DNA of 36,629 nucleotides from CBFHND01 sp965657085 (GTDB lineage: Bacteria; Pseudomonadota; Alphaproteobacteria; Rhodobacterales; Rhodobacteraceae). Below, in pieces: positions 15,817-24,457 of the stretch. The notes under the pieces were generated by a model. It was not told the DNA's origin and did not search any database. It saw nothing but the letters and a program-made list of their open reading frames with translations. Made by a program: the position numbers and the translations under genes. The stretch spans positions 1 to 36,629 of the forward strand of contig CBFHND010000030.1 of the NCBI GenBank assembly GCA_965657085.1. The letters are read 5' to 3'. The first letter of the stretch is position 1. Each line of letters begins with the position of its first letter.

Positions 15817-16308
15817 ATGCGGCTCAATTCCCTTATGAAACTGACAGTTGCCTTTGTGGCAGTCGGGGCGCTGACCGCATGTAGCGGTGCGCGCGGCCTT
15901 GGTCGCCCGGCAACAGAACGCCCTGCGCAATATTCCGACCCGAACAATCGCAACAACATCGATTCGACCAACACGATCTGGAATGCGTTCAACCGCAAAT
16001 CCAACGAGACGACGGTTCTGGTCAACAAGTACATCTGGTCCGCCTCGCTTGAGGTTCTGGATTTCCTCCCGATCCAAACGGTCGATCCGTTCACAGGCGT
16101 CATCGTCACGGGCTACGGCACCCCGCCCGGCGGCGGCCGCGCGTACCGCGCGACGATCCTCGTCAATGATCCGGCCCTTGATGCACGGTCATTGAACGTG
16201 GCGCTGCAAACCCGTGGTGGGACGGCCAGCGCCTCGACCACACGCGCCATCGAGGATGCGATTCTGACGCGTGCGCGGCAGCTACGTATTTCGGACAACC
16301 GACTTTAA
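15817..16308 (+). CDS. DUF3576-family outer-membrane lipoprotein
   Basis: This 163-residue protein has a lipoprotein signal peptide with lipobox LTAC (acylated C22). The mature part begins SGARGL and carries NNIDSTNTIWNAFN and WSASLEVLDFLPIQTVDPFTGVIVTGYG. This fits the DUF3576 family of alphaproteobacteria, which typically sits just upstream of leuS as here. Function is unknown; an envelope role is inferred from the lipobox. AAAGG lies about 9 bases before the ATG. A strong terminator (16339-16364) follows, so it is probably transcribed apart from leuS. Confidence 0.88.
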   Translation: MRLNSLMKLTVAFVAVGALTACSGARGLGRPATERPAQYSDPNNRNNIDSTNTIWNAFNRKSNETTVLVNKYIWSASLEVLDFLPIQTVDPFTGVIVTGYGTPPGGGRAYRATILVNDPALDARSLNVALQTRGGTASASTTRAIEDAILTRARQLRISDNRL

Positions 16309-16338
16309 GCGCCCGACCGCTTGAACCACTACAACATG

Positions 16339-16364
16339 CGCCGGGCCTCATCGCCCGGCGTTTT
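16339..16364 (+). terminator. Rho-independent terminator after the DUF3576 gene
   Basis: CGCCGGGC (16339-16346) pairs perfectly with GCCCGGCG (16353-16360) over a CTCATC loop, followed by TTTTC. It lies 30 bp after the lipoprotein stop and 22 bp before the leuS start, so leuS transcription must start close by or depend on readthrough. Confidence 0.82.
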
Positions 16365-16385
16365 CATGTCAGACAGGACAGCTTT

Positions 16386-18923
16386 ATGCCCAGCTACACC
16401 CCATCCGAGATCGAAGCCCGCTGGCAAGCCGCTTGGGACAAGGCCGGTATCTTCACCGCCACCCGCGACGAATCGAAACCCAAGTACTACGTGCTGGAGA
16501 TGTTCCCCTATCCGTCCGGGCGCATCCACATGGGGCATGTGCGCAATTACACCATGGGCGACGTGATCGCGCGGTACAAGATGTCCACGGGCCACAACGT
16601 GCTGCACCCCATGGGCTGGGATGCCTTTGGAATGCCTGCCGAAAACGCGGCCATGGCCATTGGGGGCCATCCCAAGGACTGGACCTATGACAACATCGCG
16701 GACATGCGTGGGCAGATGAAGCCGCTTGGCCTGTCGATCGACTGGTCACGCGAATTCGCCACCTGTGATCCGGAATACTACGGTCAGCAACAGGCGCTTT
16801 TCCTCGATTTCCTCGAAGCTGGGCTTATTCACCGGAAGAACGCGCAGGTGAACTGGGACCCGGTGGACATGACCGTTCTTGCCAACGAACAGGTGATCGA
16901 TGGCAAAGGCTGGCGATCAGGGGCCGAGGTCGAACGCCGCGAGCTTACGCAGTGGTTTTTCAAAATCTCCGACATGGCCGGGGAATTGAAAGAGGCCCTC
17001 GATACTCTGGTCAACTGGCCCCCCAAGGTCCGGCTGATGCAGGAAAACTGGATTGGCGAGTCGCGCGGCATCGATATTCCGTTTGTCCGAACGGACGGTG
17101 CGGGCACAATCCTGTGCTACTCCACCCGGCCCGACACGATGCGGGGTGCATCTTTTGTTGCGGTGGCGCCTGACCATCCCGTTGCGAAAGCCCTGGAAGC
17201 GGACAATCCCAAGCTGGCCGCGTTCATCGCGGAATGCCGCAAGATGGACACCACCGAAGCGGCCATGGAAAAGGCCGAGAAAAAGGGCATCGACACGGGC
17301 GTTCGGGTCAAACACCCCGTCTACCCCGATATCGAATTGCCAGTCTGGATCGGCAGCTTTGTCCTTATGGACTATGGGTCGGGTGCCGTTTTCGGCTGTC
17401 CCGCCCATGACCAGCGCGACCTTGATTTTGCACGCAAATATGACCTGCCGGTGCAAAACGCATTCTATATGCCCGGCGATGAAACCGAGGTTGGCGCAGA
17501 GGCGTTGGTGCCCGCCAAGACCGAAGAGGTTGTCTATATCGATCACTTTGCAGGGATCTCGGAGGCGACCAGCCAGCAGGGCATTGACGCGACAATTGAC
17601 TATTTCGAGGCGCATGATCTGGGCAAGGGCCAGACCCAATACCGCCTGCGCGACTGGGGGCTGAGCCGCCAACGTTATTGGGGCTGCCCGATTCCGGTGG
17701 TGCATTGCGACGCTTGCGGTGTGGTGCCTGAGAAAAAGGAAAACCTGCCTGTCGAGCTGCCCTATGACGTGGATTTCGACACGCCCGGCAATCCGCTGGA
17801 CCGGCATCCAACCTGGCGCGACACGTCCTGCCCATCCTGCGGTGCGGCGGCCAAACGCGAAACGGACACGATGGACACCTTCGTGGACAGTTCGTGGTAT
17901 TTCGCGCGTTTCACCAGCCCACGCGCCACCACGCCGACCGATCTGGACGATGCGGCCTATTGGATGAACGTGGACCAATATATCGGCGGCATCGAACACG
18001 CGATCCTGCACCTGCTCTATTCACGCTTCTTTGCGCGGGCGATGCGGATCACCGGGCATCTGCCACAAGGCTGCGATGAACCTTTCGATGCGCTGTTCAC
18101 GCAAGGGATGGTGACGCACGAGATTTATCAGACGCGGGACGCAAACGGACGGCCTGTCTATCACCTGCCCGAAGACGTGAGCGATGGCAAACTGGCCGAC
18201 GGCACCGAGGTCGAGGTGGTACCTTCTGCCAAAATGTCGAAATCCAAGAAGAACGTGGTCGACCCGCTGGGGATCATCGCGAACTACGGCGCGGATACTG
18301 CGCGCTGGTTCGTGCTGAGCGATTCTCCCCCTGAACGGGACGTGGAGTGGACCGCATCCGGGGCAGAGGCCGCCTATAAGCACCTGACCCGCGTCTGGAC
18401 CCTGTGCGACCGTATCGCAGCGATGGACAAAGACGCGGCCGGATCAGGCGACGCGGATCTCTTGCGTGCCATGCACAAGACCATCCATGACGTGACGATG
18501 GGTGTGGAATCCTTTGGCTTTAACGCGGCAATTGCCAAGCTCTATGCCTTTACCGTAACCTTGCAGAAGTCCAAGGCCAGCCATACAGCCCAGCGGACCG
18601 CGATCATGACGCTGGCACAGCTTATGGCGCCGATGACACCCCATCTGGCCGAAGACATCTGGGCGCATCAGGGGGGCGAAGGGCTGATCGCCATCGCGCC
18701 CTGGCCCAAGGCGGACGCGGCGATGCTGGTCGATGACACCGTGACCATGCCCATTCAGATCAACGGCAAACGGCGGGGTGAAATCGATGTGCCTGCGGAT
18801 ATGCCGAAGGACGAGGTTGAAAAGATCGCCATGGCAACCGATGCTGTGCAAAAGGCCCTGGATGGAGGCCAGCCCAAGAAGGTGATCGTCGTGCCCGGTC
18901 GGATCGTCAATGTCGTTGTTTAG
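16386..18923 (+). CDS. leuS: Leucyl-tRNA synthetase
   Basis: This 845-residue class Ia synthetase charges tRNA-Leu. The HIGH motif appears as HMGH (residues 48-51, in PYPSGRIHMGHVRNYTMGD) and the KMSKS motif as SAKMSKSKKNVVDPLG near 615. The CP1 editing domain lies between, including a GCPAHDQRDLDFA segment. A zinc-ribbon-like insert with two CxxC pairs (CDACG, CPSCG) is near 440-485. AGGA lies upstream of the ATG. Its 3' end overlaps lptE by 14 bp, and lptE overlaps holA by 4 bp; this three-gene string is widespread in alphaproteobacteria. Confidence 0.98.
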   Translation: MPSYTPSEIEARWQAAWDKAGIFTATRDESKPKYYVLEMFPYPSGRIHMGHVRNYTMGDVIARYKMSTGHNVLHPMGWDAFGMPAENAAMAIGGHPKDWTYDNIADMRGQMKPLGLSIDWSREFATCDPEYYGQQQALFLDFLEAGLIHRKNAQVNWDPVDMTVLANEQVIDGKGWRSGAEVERRELTQWFFKISDMAGELKEALDTLVNWPPKVRLMQENWIGESRGIDIPFVRTDGAGTILCYSTRPDTMRGASFVAVAPDHPVAKALEADNPKLAAFIAECRKMDTTEAAMEKAEKKGIDTGVRVKHPVYPDIELPVWIGSFVLMDYGSGAVFGCPAHDQRDLDFARKYDLPVQNAFYMPGDETEVGAEALVPAKTEEVVYIDHFAGISEATSQQGIDATIDYFEAHDLGKGQTQYRLRDWGLSRQRYWGCPIPVVHCDACGVVPEKKENLPVELPYDVDFDTPGNPLDRHPTWRDTSCPSCGAAAKRETDTMDTFVDSSWYFARFTSPRATTPTDLDDAAYWMNVDQYIGGIEHAILHLLYSRFFARAMRITGHLPQGCDEPFDALFTQGMVTHEIYQTRDANGRPVYHLPEDVSDGKLADGTEVEVVPSAKMSKSKKNVVDPLGIIANYGADTARWFVLSDSPPERDVEWTASGAEAAYKHLTRVWTLCDRIAAMDKDAAGSGDADLLRAMHKTIHDVTMGVESFGFNAAIAKLYAFTVTLQKSKASHTAQRTAIMTLAQLMAPMTPHLAEDIWAHQGGEGLIAIAPWPKADAAMLVDDTVTMPIQINGKRRGEIDVPADMPKDEVEKIAMATDAVQKALDGGQPKKVIVVPGRIVNVVV

Positions 18924-19386
18924 ACTGCCCTTGATTGCGCTCCTGCTGGCGCTGGGGGCTTGCGGGTTCCAACCGGCCTATGGGCCGGGCGGGTCCGGCA
19001 CTGCCCTGAACGGGCGGGTGCAGGTCGAAGACCCGAAGACACGCGCCGATCAGCTGTTGTTGCAACAGCTGGAGCGGCGGCTGGGATTGGCCGCGGACCC
19101 CTCGTTTGATCTGGCGATTGATCTGAGCACGACCGAGGAAGGGCTTGGCATCGACGCCGATGGCGACATCACCCGCTATAACCTTCTGGGCCGCGCGGCC
19201 TATACCCTGACCGATCGCATCACGGGCGCGGTGATCACGTCGGGCGTCGTGACCAACTTTACCGGCTACTCCGCCACTGGCACCACCGTCGCCACGCTGG
19301 CCGCCGAACGCGATGCGCAGGTGCGTCTGATGACCATCCTTGGTGACATGGTGGTGGACCGCCTGCTGGCCGCCGACGTCACATGA
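18910..19386 (+). CDS. lptE: LPS-assembly lipoprotein LptE
   Basis: This 158-residue lipoprotein partners LptD in inserting LPS at the outer membrane. The signal peptide ends in lipobox LGAC (acylated C18), followed by GFQPAYG, the hallmark of LptE in this group. The remainder alternates short strands and helices (LLQQLERRLG; YNLLGRAAYTLTD) as in the family. It starts inside the leuS 3' end and overlaps holA through ATGA, so translation is probably coupled. The order leuS-lptE-holA supports the assignment. Confidence 0.9.
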   Translation: MSLFRLPLIALLLALGACGFQPAYGPGGSGTALNGRVQVEDPKTRADQLLLQQLERRLGLAADPSFDLAIDLSTTEEGLGIDADGDITRYNLLGRAAYTLTDRITGAVITSGVVTNFTGYSATGTTVATLAAERDAQVRLMTILGDMVVDRLLAADVT

Positions 19387-20384
19387 AACTCGCAGGCGGG
19401 GCGGCCGCGGGCTATTTTGCCAAACCTGAACCGGATCGCACGGGCCTTTTGATCTATGGCGCGGATGCCGTGCGTGTCGCGCTCAAGCGGCAGGAGGTCA
19501 TTGCGGCACTGATCGGCCCGCAAGGCGAAGAGGAAATGCGCCTGACCCGGATCCCCGCAGCACAACTGCGTCAGGACAAGGCCATGTTGATGGACGCGAT
19601 CAAGGCCATCGGCTTTTTCCCCGGCCCCCGCGCGGCCTTTGTCGAAGACGCCAACGAGACAGTAGCGCCCATCATTCTGGATGCCGTCGATCAGTGGCAA
19701 CCGGGCGATGCACAGATCATCGTGACGGCTGGTGCCCTGAAACCCACGTCCAAGCTGCGCAAGGCGTTTGAAAACCACCCCGATGCCTATGCCGCTGCAA
19801 TCTACGACAACCCTCCCACGCGGGACGAGATCGAAGGCGCGCTGCGTACGGCGGAAATCGCGGTGCCTGACAGGGCCGTCATGGACCAGCTCAGCACGTT
19901 GGCGCGTGATCTGGATCCCGGTGATTTCCGCCAGACGCTGGAAAAGATCAGCCTCTACAAGCGCGGTGACGCGACGCCCCTGACCGGCGAAGACATCATG
20001 GCCTGTGCGCCAACCTCGACCGAAGCGGCGGTTGATGATGTGCTGATGGTCGTTGGGGATGGCGATGCGGCCCAGATCGGGCCGGTCATGGCCAAACTGC
20101 AGGCCCAAGGCGTGACCGCCGTAACCCTGTGCATCGGGGCGATGCGCCATTTTCGGACCTTGCACCGGGCCGCCGTGGACACAACGGGGCGTCCGGCGAT
20201 CTGGGGCCCCAACCGCGACCGGATGATGGCGCAGGCCCGGCGCTGGGGGCCTGCAAAGCTTGAAACCGCGCTGACGGTTCTGACCGACACCGACCTTGCC
20301 CTGCGCTCTGCCGGGCAACATGCTCCGGCGCTGGCGCTGGTCGAACGGGCCTTTATCCGGCTGGCGATGCTGGGCGCGCGCTGA
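19383..20384 (+). CDS. holA: DNA polymerase III delta subunit
   Basis: This 333-residue clamp-loader subunit opens the beta sliding clamp. The N-terminal domain has GLLIYGADAVRVALKRQEV near 21-39 and a long AAA+-like region without a functional Walker A, as expected for delta. The middle motif TLEKISLYKRGDATPLTGEDI near 183-203 matches the conserved E(K)LxLY stretch of HolA. The C-terminal helical collar ends ALVERAFIRLAMLGAR. It begins inside lptE (ATGA overlap) and ends only 4 bp from the convergent GFA gene, with no terminator between them. Confidence 0.93.
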   Translation: MKLAGGAAAGYFAKPEPDRTGLLIYGADAVRVALKRQEVIAALIGPQGEEEMRLTRIPAAQLRQDKAMLMDAIKAIGFFPGPRAAFVEDANETVAPIILDAVDQWQPGDAQIIVTAGALKPTSKLRKAFENHPDAYAAAIYDNPPTRDEIEGALRTAEIAVPDRAVMDQLSTLARDLDPGDFRQTLEKISLYKRGDATPLTGEDIMACAPTSTEAAVDDVLMVVGDGDAAQIGPVMAKLQAQGVTAVTLCIGAMRHFRTLHRAAVDTTGRPAIWGPNRDRMMAQARRWGPAKLETALTVLTDTDLALRSAGQHAPALALVERAFIRLAMLGAR

Positions 20385-20388
20385 TCCC

Positions 20389-20823
20389 TCAGGCGCCCTG
20401 TGGACCTGCGAACAGGACTTCCATTTCGGCCGCTTTCATCGTCTTGTTGTCCCCCGCAAAGGCATATCCATCCGGTTTGAGATCGATGTAGATTTCTTCG
20501 GTGAGGGTGATCCCGGATGCATCCGCCAATGTGCCGAGGCCCACTTGATAGACACCATGATGGGGCCCCGGCGCGGTCACCCGGTAATAGATATTGCTGC
20601 CGCATGTGCTGCAAAAGGCGCGTTCTGCCCAAGGCGAAGATGCATAGGTGGTCAGAGCCTGCGGCGCATCGATCTGCATCGCGTCAGGCGGCACCTCGAT
20701 ACCCAGATACACCCCGCCCGACCACTTGCGGCACATCCCGCAGTGGCACGCCCCCGTGTGGTCAATAGCGGACGAGATGGAAAAGGTGACGGCACCGCAC
20801 ATGCAATATCCTTTGCGAGACAT
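20389..20823 (-). CDS. GFA-family zinc protein
   Basis: This 144-residue protein has the GFA (glutathione-dependent formaldehyde-activating-like) fold. Its zinc ligands are C7 and C9, C26, C28 and C31 in ACHCGMC, and C71 and C74 in FCSTCGS. The founding member was reported to speed formaldehyde-glutathione adduct formation, but most relatives have unknown substrates. A strong AGGAGG precedes the ATG. A tandem 11-bp repeat (20834-20886) starts 10 bp upstream of the ATG, in its leader or promoter. It is divergent from a glutathione transferase, but shared regulation is only a guess. Confidence 0.93.
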   Translation of the reverse strand: MSRKGYCMCGAVTFSISSAIDHTGACHCGMCRKWSGGVYLGIEVPPDAMQIDAPQALTTYASSPWAERAFCSTCGSNIYYRVTAPGPHHGVYQVGLGTLADASGITLTEEIYIDLKPDGYAFAGDNKTMKAAEMEVLFAGPQGA

Positions 20824-20833
20824 GATGACCTCC

Positions 20834-20886
20834 TATGGCTTGGGTATGGGTCGGATATGGGTCCGGTATGGGTTTGGTATGGTCGG
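20834..20886. repeat. Tandem 11-bp repeat TATGGGTyyGG
   Basis: Four full and one partial copies run head to tail: TATGGCTTGGG, TATGGGTCGGA, TATGGGTCCGG, TATGGGTTTGG, TATGGTCGG. The 11-bp unit is not a multiple of three and is close to one DNA helical turn. It lies directly upstream of the GFA Shine-Dalgarno on the minus strand and 128 bp before the glutathione-transferase start on the plus strand. It could be an array of sites on one DNA face or a slippage-prone tract. Confidence 0.85.
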
Positions 20887-20903
20887 CAAAGGATAGCTGC
20901 CGG

Positions 20904-20924
20904 TGCTGACCAATTCCGTCAGCA
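20904..20924. promoter_or_regulatory. Inverted repeat TGCTGAC-N7-GTCAGCA
   Basis: A perfect 7-bp inverted repeat with a 7-bp centre lies between the tandem repeats and the glutathione-transferase gene, about 90 bp before that start. It may be an operator for the divergent pair or a hairpin in the mRNA leader; it has no U-tract. Confidence 0.35.
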
Positions 20925-21013
20925 GCAAGAACGCCGCGTTACTCCGCCGGATCGGCCTTGCCCTTGCACCACCCGCACCGCATCTTGGCCACAAGATCAT
21001 CTGGGAGATCGCA

Positions 21014-21598
21014 ATGTACAAAGTCATCGGAGCCACCAAGACCCGCGCCCTGCGCGTGATGTGGATGTTGGAAGAGTTGGGACAGGACTATGACCACGTG
21101 CCCGCCGCACCCGGTTCCGATCTGGCGACGGAGTTCAATCCCCTTGGCAAGATACCGGCGCTGGTGGACGGTGATCATTGCCTGACCGACAGCGTGGCCA
21201 TCATGCAGTACCTCGCGGACAAGCATGGCGCGCTGACGGCACCCGCGGGCACGCCGCAGCGGGCGCATCAGGATGCCATGACCCTGTGGCTGGTGGATGA
21301 AATGGACGCGATCCTGTGGACCTTTACCAAACAGAACGCGATCCTGCCCGAAGACGTGCGTGTGCCTGACATCACCCCCGCGTTGCACTTTGAATGGAGC
21401 CGCAGCATGGGCGTGCTGTCGCAGCGCCTTCAGGGGGATTTCCTGATGGGTGACGCGATCACGGTGCCCGATCTGCTGGCCGTGCACTGCATTGGTTGGG
21501 GGTTCGGCGCGGGCTTTCCCGATCCCGGTGACAAGCTCAAGGCATGGTCCAAGACCCTGCGCGCCCGCCCCGCCTTCAGGGCCGCGCTGGCCCGTTAA
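21014..21598 (+). CDS. Glutathione S-transferase family protein
   Basis: This 194-residue two-domain GST-like protein has an N-terminal thioredoxin-like half with TRALRVMWMLEELG near 10-23, the cis-proline segment NPLGKIPALVDG and the glutathione-contact motif LTDSVAIMQYLADKHG. The C-terminal helical half includes GDAITVPDLLAVHCIGW, the usual conserved Asp cap. The start at 21014 (MYKVIGATKTRA) has GGGAG 7 bases before it. A longer frame from a GTG at 20903 would add 37 residues without family resemblance. It ends overlapping the convergent flavoprotein gene by 4 bp. Substrate unknown. Confidence 0.92.
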   Translation: MYKVIGATKTRALRVMWMLEELGQDYDHVPAAPGSDLATEFNPLGKIPALVDGDHCLTDSVAIMQYLADKHGALTAPAGTPQRAHQDAMTLWLVDEMDAILWTFTKQNAILPEDVRVPDITPALHFEWSRSMGVLSQRLQGDFLMGDAITVPDLLAVHCIGWGFGAGFPDPGDKLKAWSKTLRARPAFRAALAR

Positions 21599-22767
21599 AG
21601 GCCAAGGCGCCGCAACACGCCTTGTGCCGCCCAACGGCCCGAGGCGAGGCATCCGGTGATCAGATAGCCGCCGGTTGGTGCTTCCCAATCCAGCATCTCG
21701 CCCGCGCAGAACACCCCCGGCAGATCGCGCAGCATCAAATCCGCATCCAATGCCCCGAAGAGTACACCGCCACTGGTCGAGATTGCCTCGTCCATCGGAC
21801 GTAGACCGCCGTGTTTGACGGGCAGGTTCTTCAGAACCCGCGCGAGGGCGTGCGGGTCGTTCGGCAAGGGGCGCGCCCATTCCTGCGCCAGTGCAATTTG
21901 AACGGGATCAAGGCGCAAGGCCTTTCGCAAATGGTTTGACAGGCTGGCCTTACCGCGCGGTTTGCCCAGACGCACCGCGGCGGCGTCCACGCTGAGGTCC
22001 GGCACCAGGTCAATGGTCAGGTCATGGCCCTGCCGCACTGCACGCGACACGGCATAGATGCCCCCACCCTCCAGTCCGCGCGCGCTCAGGATCGCCTCGC
22101 CACGCGACGTGAGGTCGCCCGCATGCCAGGCCACGCCCTTGATCGGGCGGCCGAAATGACGCTGCAGGGGGGCCGACCAGTCTACGGCCAAGCCGACATT
22201 GGCCCCGCCAAACGGTGTGATGGGGATACCCTTGGCCTTGAGCAGATCGGCCCAGCCACCATCAGAGCCAAGCCGCGCCCAACTGGCTCCGCCCAGCGCG
22301 AGGATCGTGATATCGGTCTTAACGGTCTCTGCGTTCTCGAACAACAGTGCATCGCCGTCCCAACCCGTCCAGCGCATGCGGGTGCGCACCTCGACACCCA
22401 GATCGGCCAGCCGCCGCATCCATGCCCGCAACAGCGGTGACGCTTTCATTGCGTGCGGGAAAACGCGCCCCGAGGTGCCGGTGAACACCGTCTGCCCCAA
22501 TCCGCGCGCCCAGTCCTGAACCGCAGTGCTGTCAAAGGCGGCCAGCATGGGCGCAAGGTGGGGTTGCGCCTCGAAATATTGCGCGGTGAAGGCCGCGAGA
22601 GGCTCGTCCTTGGTCAGGTTCAACCCCGATTTTCCGGCCATCAGGAATTTGCGTCCGACGGAAGGCTTGGCCTCGAAGAGGGTCACGGCGATACCCGCGC
22701 CTGCCAGCACCTCGGCGGCCATCAACCCTGCAGGTCCGGCCCCGACAATCGCGGCTGTGGCGGTCAT
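21595..22767 (-). CDS. HI0933/BaiN-type flavoprotein (TIGR03862-like)
   Basis: This 390-residue NAD(P)/FAD oxidoreductase has the dinucleotide motif IVGAGPAGLMAAE at 7-19 and the family motif GRKFLMAGKSGLNLTK near 38-53. Its C-terminal FAD motif is GVFCAGEMLDWEAPTGGYLITG near 353-374. This matches the HI0933 family, and the SGLNLT variant fits the TIGR03862 subgroup as I recall it. The reaction is unknown; a few relatives reduce steroid or tRNA-related substrates. Its ATG overlaps the stop of the upstream MscS gene (ATGA), so the two are co-translated, which may simply reflect tight packing. Confidence 0.9.
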   Translation of the reverse strand: MTATAAIVGAGPAGLMAAEVLAGAGIAVTLFEAKPSVGRKFLMAGKSGLNLTKDEPLAAFTAQYFEAQPHLAPMLAAFDSTAVQDWARGLGQTVFTGTSGRVFPHAMKASPLLRAWMRRLADLGVEVRTRMRWTGWDGDALLFENAETVKTDITILALGGASWARLGSDGGWADLLKAKGIPITPFGGANVGLAVDWSAPLQRHFGRPIKGVAWHAGDLTSRGEAILSARGLEGGGIYAVSRAVRQGHDLTIDLVPDLSVDAAAVRLGKPRGKASLSNHLRKALRLDPVQIALAQEWARPLPNDPHALARVLKNLPVKHGGLRPMDEAISTSGGVLFGALDADLMLRDLPGVFCAGEMLDWEAPTGGYLITGCLASGRWAAQGVLRRLGL

Positions 22768-24101
22768 TCGGACGCGGTCCGAACCGTGCCTTTAAGCTCG
22801 ACCGTGCGGTGCGGATAAGGAATTTGGATGCCGTTGTCTTTCAGCGCATTCCAGATCAGGAACAGCACGTCGCTGGTGTACTTGTTTGGCCCGTCATCAA
22901 TGCCGTTGACCCAGAATTCGACCGCGAAATCGACGCCGCTGTCACCAAAGCCCCGCAATTCGCAATCGGGGGGATAGGGCGCATCCAGCACTTCGGGATG
23001 TTTGGCAACGGCCGCTTCGATGATGCCGGGGACCGCATTGATATCGGTGTCGTAGCTGACGGAAAAAGGCGCCTCGTAGCGGTTGGCGGAGCCGGAATCG
23101 GAATAGTTGACCACGCGGGTGGTGATGAAATCCTCGTTCGGGACAACGATCCAGCGGCCATCATAGGTTTCAAGGATCGCGGCACGCGCGGTCATCTTGA
23201 CGATGGTGCCCGCCTCGCCGCCATCAAGCTCGACATAGTCGCCGACAGTGGCCTGCCCTTCGACCAGCAGGATCACACCGGAGATGAAGTTCGACGCGAT
23301 CTTTTGCAGACCAAAGCCAAGGCCGACACCGATCGCACCCCCCAGAACCGCCAGCGCGCTGAGATTGATGCCCATGATGTTCATCAGCAAGAGGAAGGCG
23401 ACGCCGAAGATCAGGAACTCGATCGATTTAGCTGCAAGCTGGCGCAGCGACGGGCGCATTTCTTCCTGCTTTTGGATGAACTGGCCGGTTTGCTGGTTTG
23501 ACCAGCTGCCCAGCCAGAACAGGAGCGACCCTGCGATGATCCCGCGCACGAGGGCCATGACCGAGAAGGAGATGTTGCCAAGGGTCACGGTCATCGCGGT
23601 CAGCTGTGCCTGCACCACGTCCAGCAGGCCAAACATGTAGATGGCGGCCATGGGGATAAAGATGAACTTGCCGATCAGTTTGAGAAACGGATCGGTGATG
23701 ATGTCGCGCACCAGCGCGCGCACGGCCAGAAACAGGAAAACCCGTTTGCCGAAAGCGATCACCGCGCCACTGTCAAAGAGCGACCGCACGATGCCTTCGC
23801 CCACGCCGGTCAGCGCATAGGCCAGCAGGGGCAGCAACAATGGCAGGAATTGCAACACGAACCTCCGGGGCGTGGCAAAGATGTTGGTGCTGTCACCGGG
23901 GTCGATCAGCCGGGCCAGCCACGGGCGCAGACGGCGTGTGATCAGTACGGCCGCAAGGTAGGCGACGATCAGAAGCGCAAACTGCGACCAAGCCGCGGGG
24001 CTGAGCAACCAGCCCTTGGCCAGGTCCCAGCCTTGCAGGGCGTATCCGGCGGCGGTCTGGACGATTTCGGGTTGGCTGGACAGATCGAATTCCAAGGCCA
24101 T
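22764..24101 (-). CDS. MscS-family mechanosensitive channel
   Basis: This 445-residue membrane protein has about five hydrophobic segments before the pore helix. The conserved MscS core is LSALAVLGGAIGVGLGFGLQKIASNFISGVILL near 248-280, followed by the beta domain GDYVELDGGEAGTIVKM and the VPNEDFITTRVVNYS stretch. The C-terminal alpha/beta part (NAVPGIIEAAV, VDFAVEFWVN) completes the cytosolic cage. Such channels release solutes on osmotic down-shock; the extended N-terminus suggests an MscK/YbdG-like variant. AAGGA precedes the ATG. It is divergent from the HNH gene across 60 bp. Confidence 0.94.
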   Translation of the reverse strand: MALEFDLSSQPEIVQTAAGYALQGWDLAKGWLLSPAAWSQFALLIVAYLAAVLITRRLRPWLARLIDPGDSTNIFATPRRFVLQFLPLLLPLLAYALTGVGEGIVRSLFDSGAVIAFGKRVFLFLAVRALVRDIITDPFLKLIGKFIFIPMAAIYMFGLLDVVQAQLTAMTVTLGNISFSVMALVRGIIAGSLLFWLGSWSNQQTGQFIQKQEEMRPSLRQLAAKSIEFLIFGVAFLLLMNIMGINLSALAVLGGAIGVGLGFGLQKIASNFISGVILLVEGQATVGDYVELDGGEAGTIVKMTARAAILETYDGRWIVVPNEDFITTRVVNYSDSGSANRYEAPFSVSYDTDINAVPGIIEAAVAKHPEVLDAPYPPDCELRGFGDSGVDFAVEFWVNGIDDGPNKYTSDVLFLIWNALKDNGIQIPYPHRTVELKGTVRTASE

Positions 24102-24161
24102 TATCCTTTGTCAAAGTTCAATCTGTCATGCCCGCAGGATTGCCAAGGATCAACCCCACCC

Positions 24162-24455
24162 ATGTCAGACCCCATCTGCCCTCTGTGCCTGCGCCCGATC
24201 CCTCGGGGCGTACCGCAAAGCCTGCATCATCTCATTCCCAAGCTGAAAGGGGGCAAGGGTGGTCCGACGGTGTTGCTGCACCATATCTGTCACCGCGAAG
24301 TGCATCGCACTTTTACCGAGGCCGAATTGGCCCGGACCTACAACACGTCCGAAGCCATCCGCGCGGAACCGCGCATGGCGCGTTTTCTGGCATGGGTGGC
24401 CAAACGCCCGCCGGGGTTTGCGTCGAAGGTGCCGGGCAAACGGCGGCAGCGGTAG
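24162..24455 (+). CDS. Small HNH-endonuclease-like protein
   Basis: This 97-residue protein has a zinc pair C6-x2-C9 (ICPLC) and an HNH-like core: H22-H23 in LHHLIPKLKGG, then LLHHICHREVHRTF with H40, H41, C44 and H48. The pattern fits short stand-alone HNH proteins, which nick DNA or serve unknown roles. The canonical Asn between the histidines is not evident, so catalysis is uncertain. The start is the ATG at 24162, with AAGGA 12 bases upstream; the frame is open upstream to 23850 but there overlaps the MscS gene in antisense. It converges tightly on the crotonase-fold gene (2 bp gap). Confidence 0.75.
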   Translation: MSDPICPLCLRPIPRGVPQSLHHLIPKLKGGKGGPTVLLHHICHREVHRTFTEAELARTYNTSEAIRAEPRMARFLAWVAKRPPGFASKVPGKRRQR

Positions 24456-24457
24456 CC

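Noticed and set aside
21450..21804. Plus-strand frames over the end of the GST gene and the flavoprotein
   Set aside because: No domain, no start signal, and fully explained by the two convergent genes that overlap by 4 bp.
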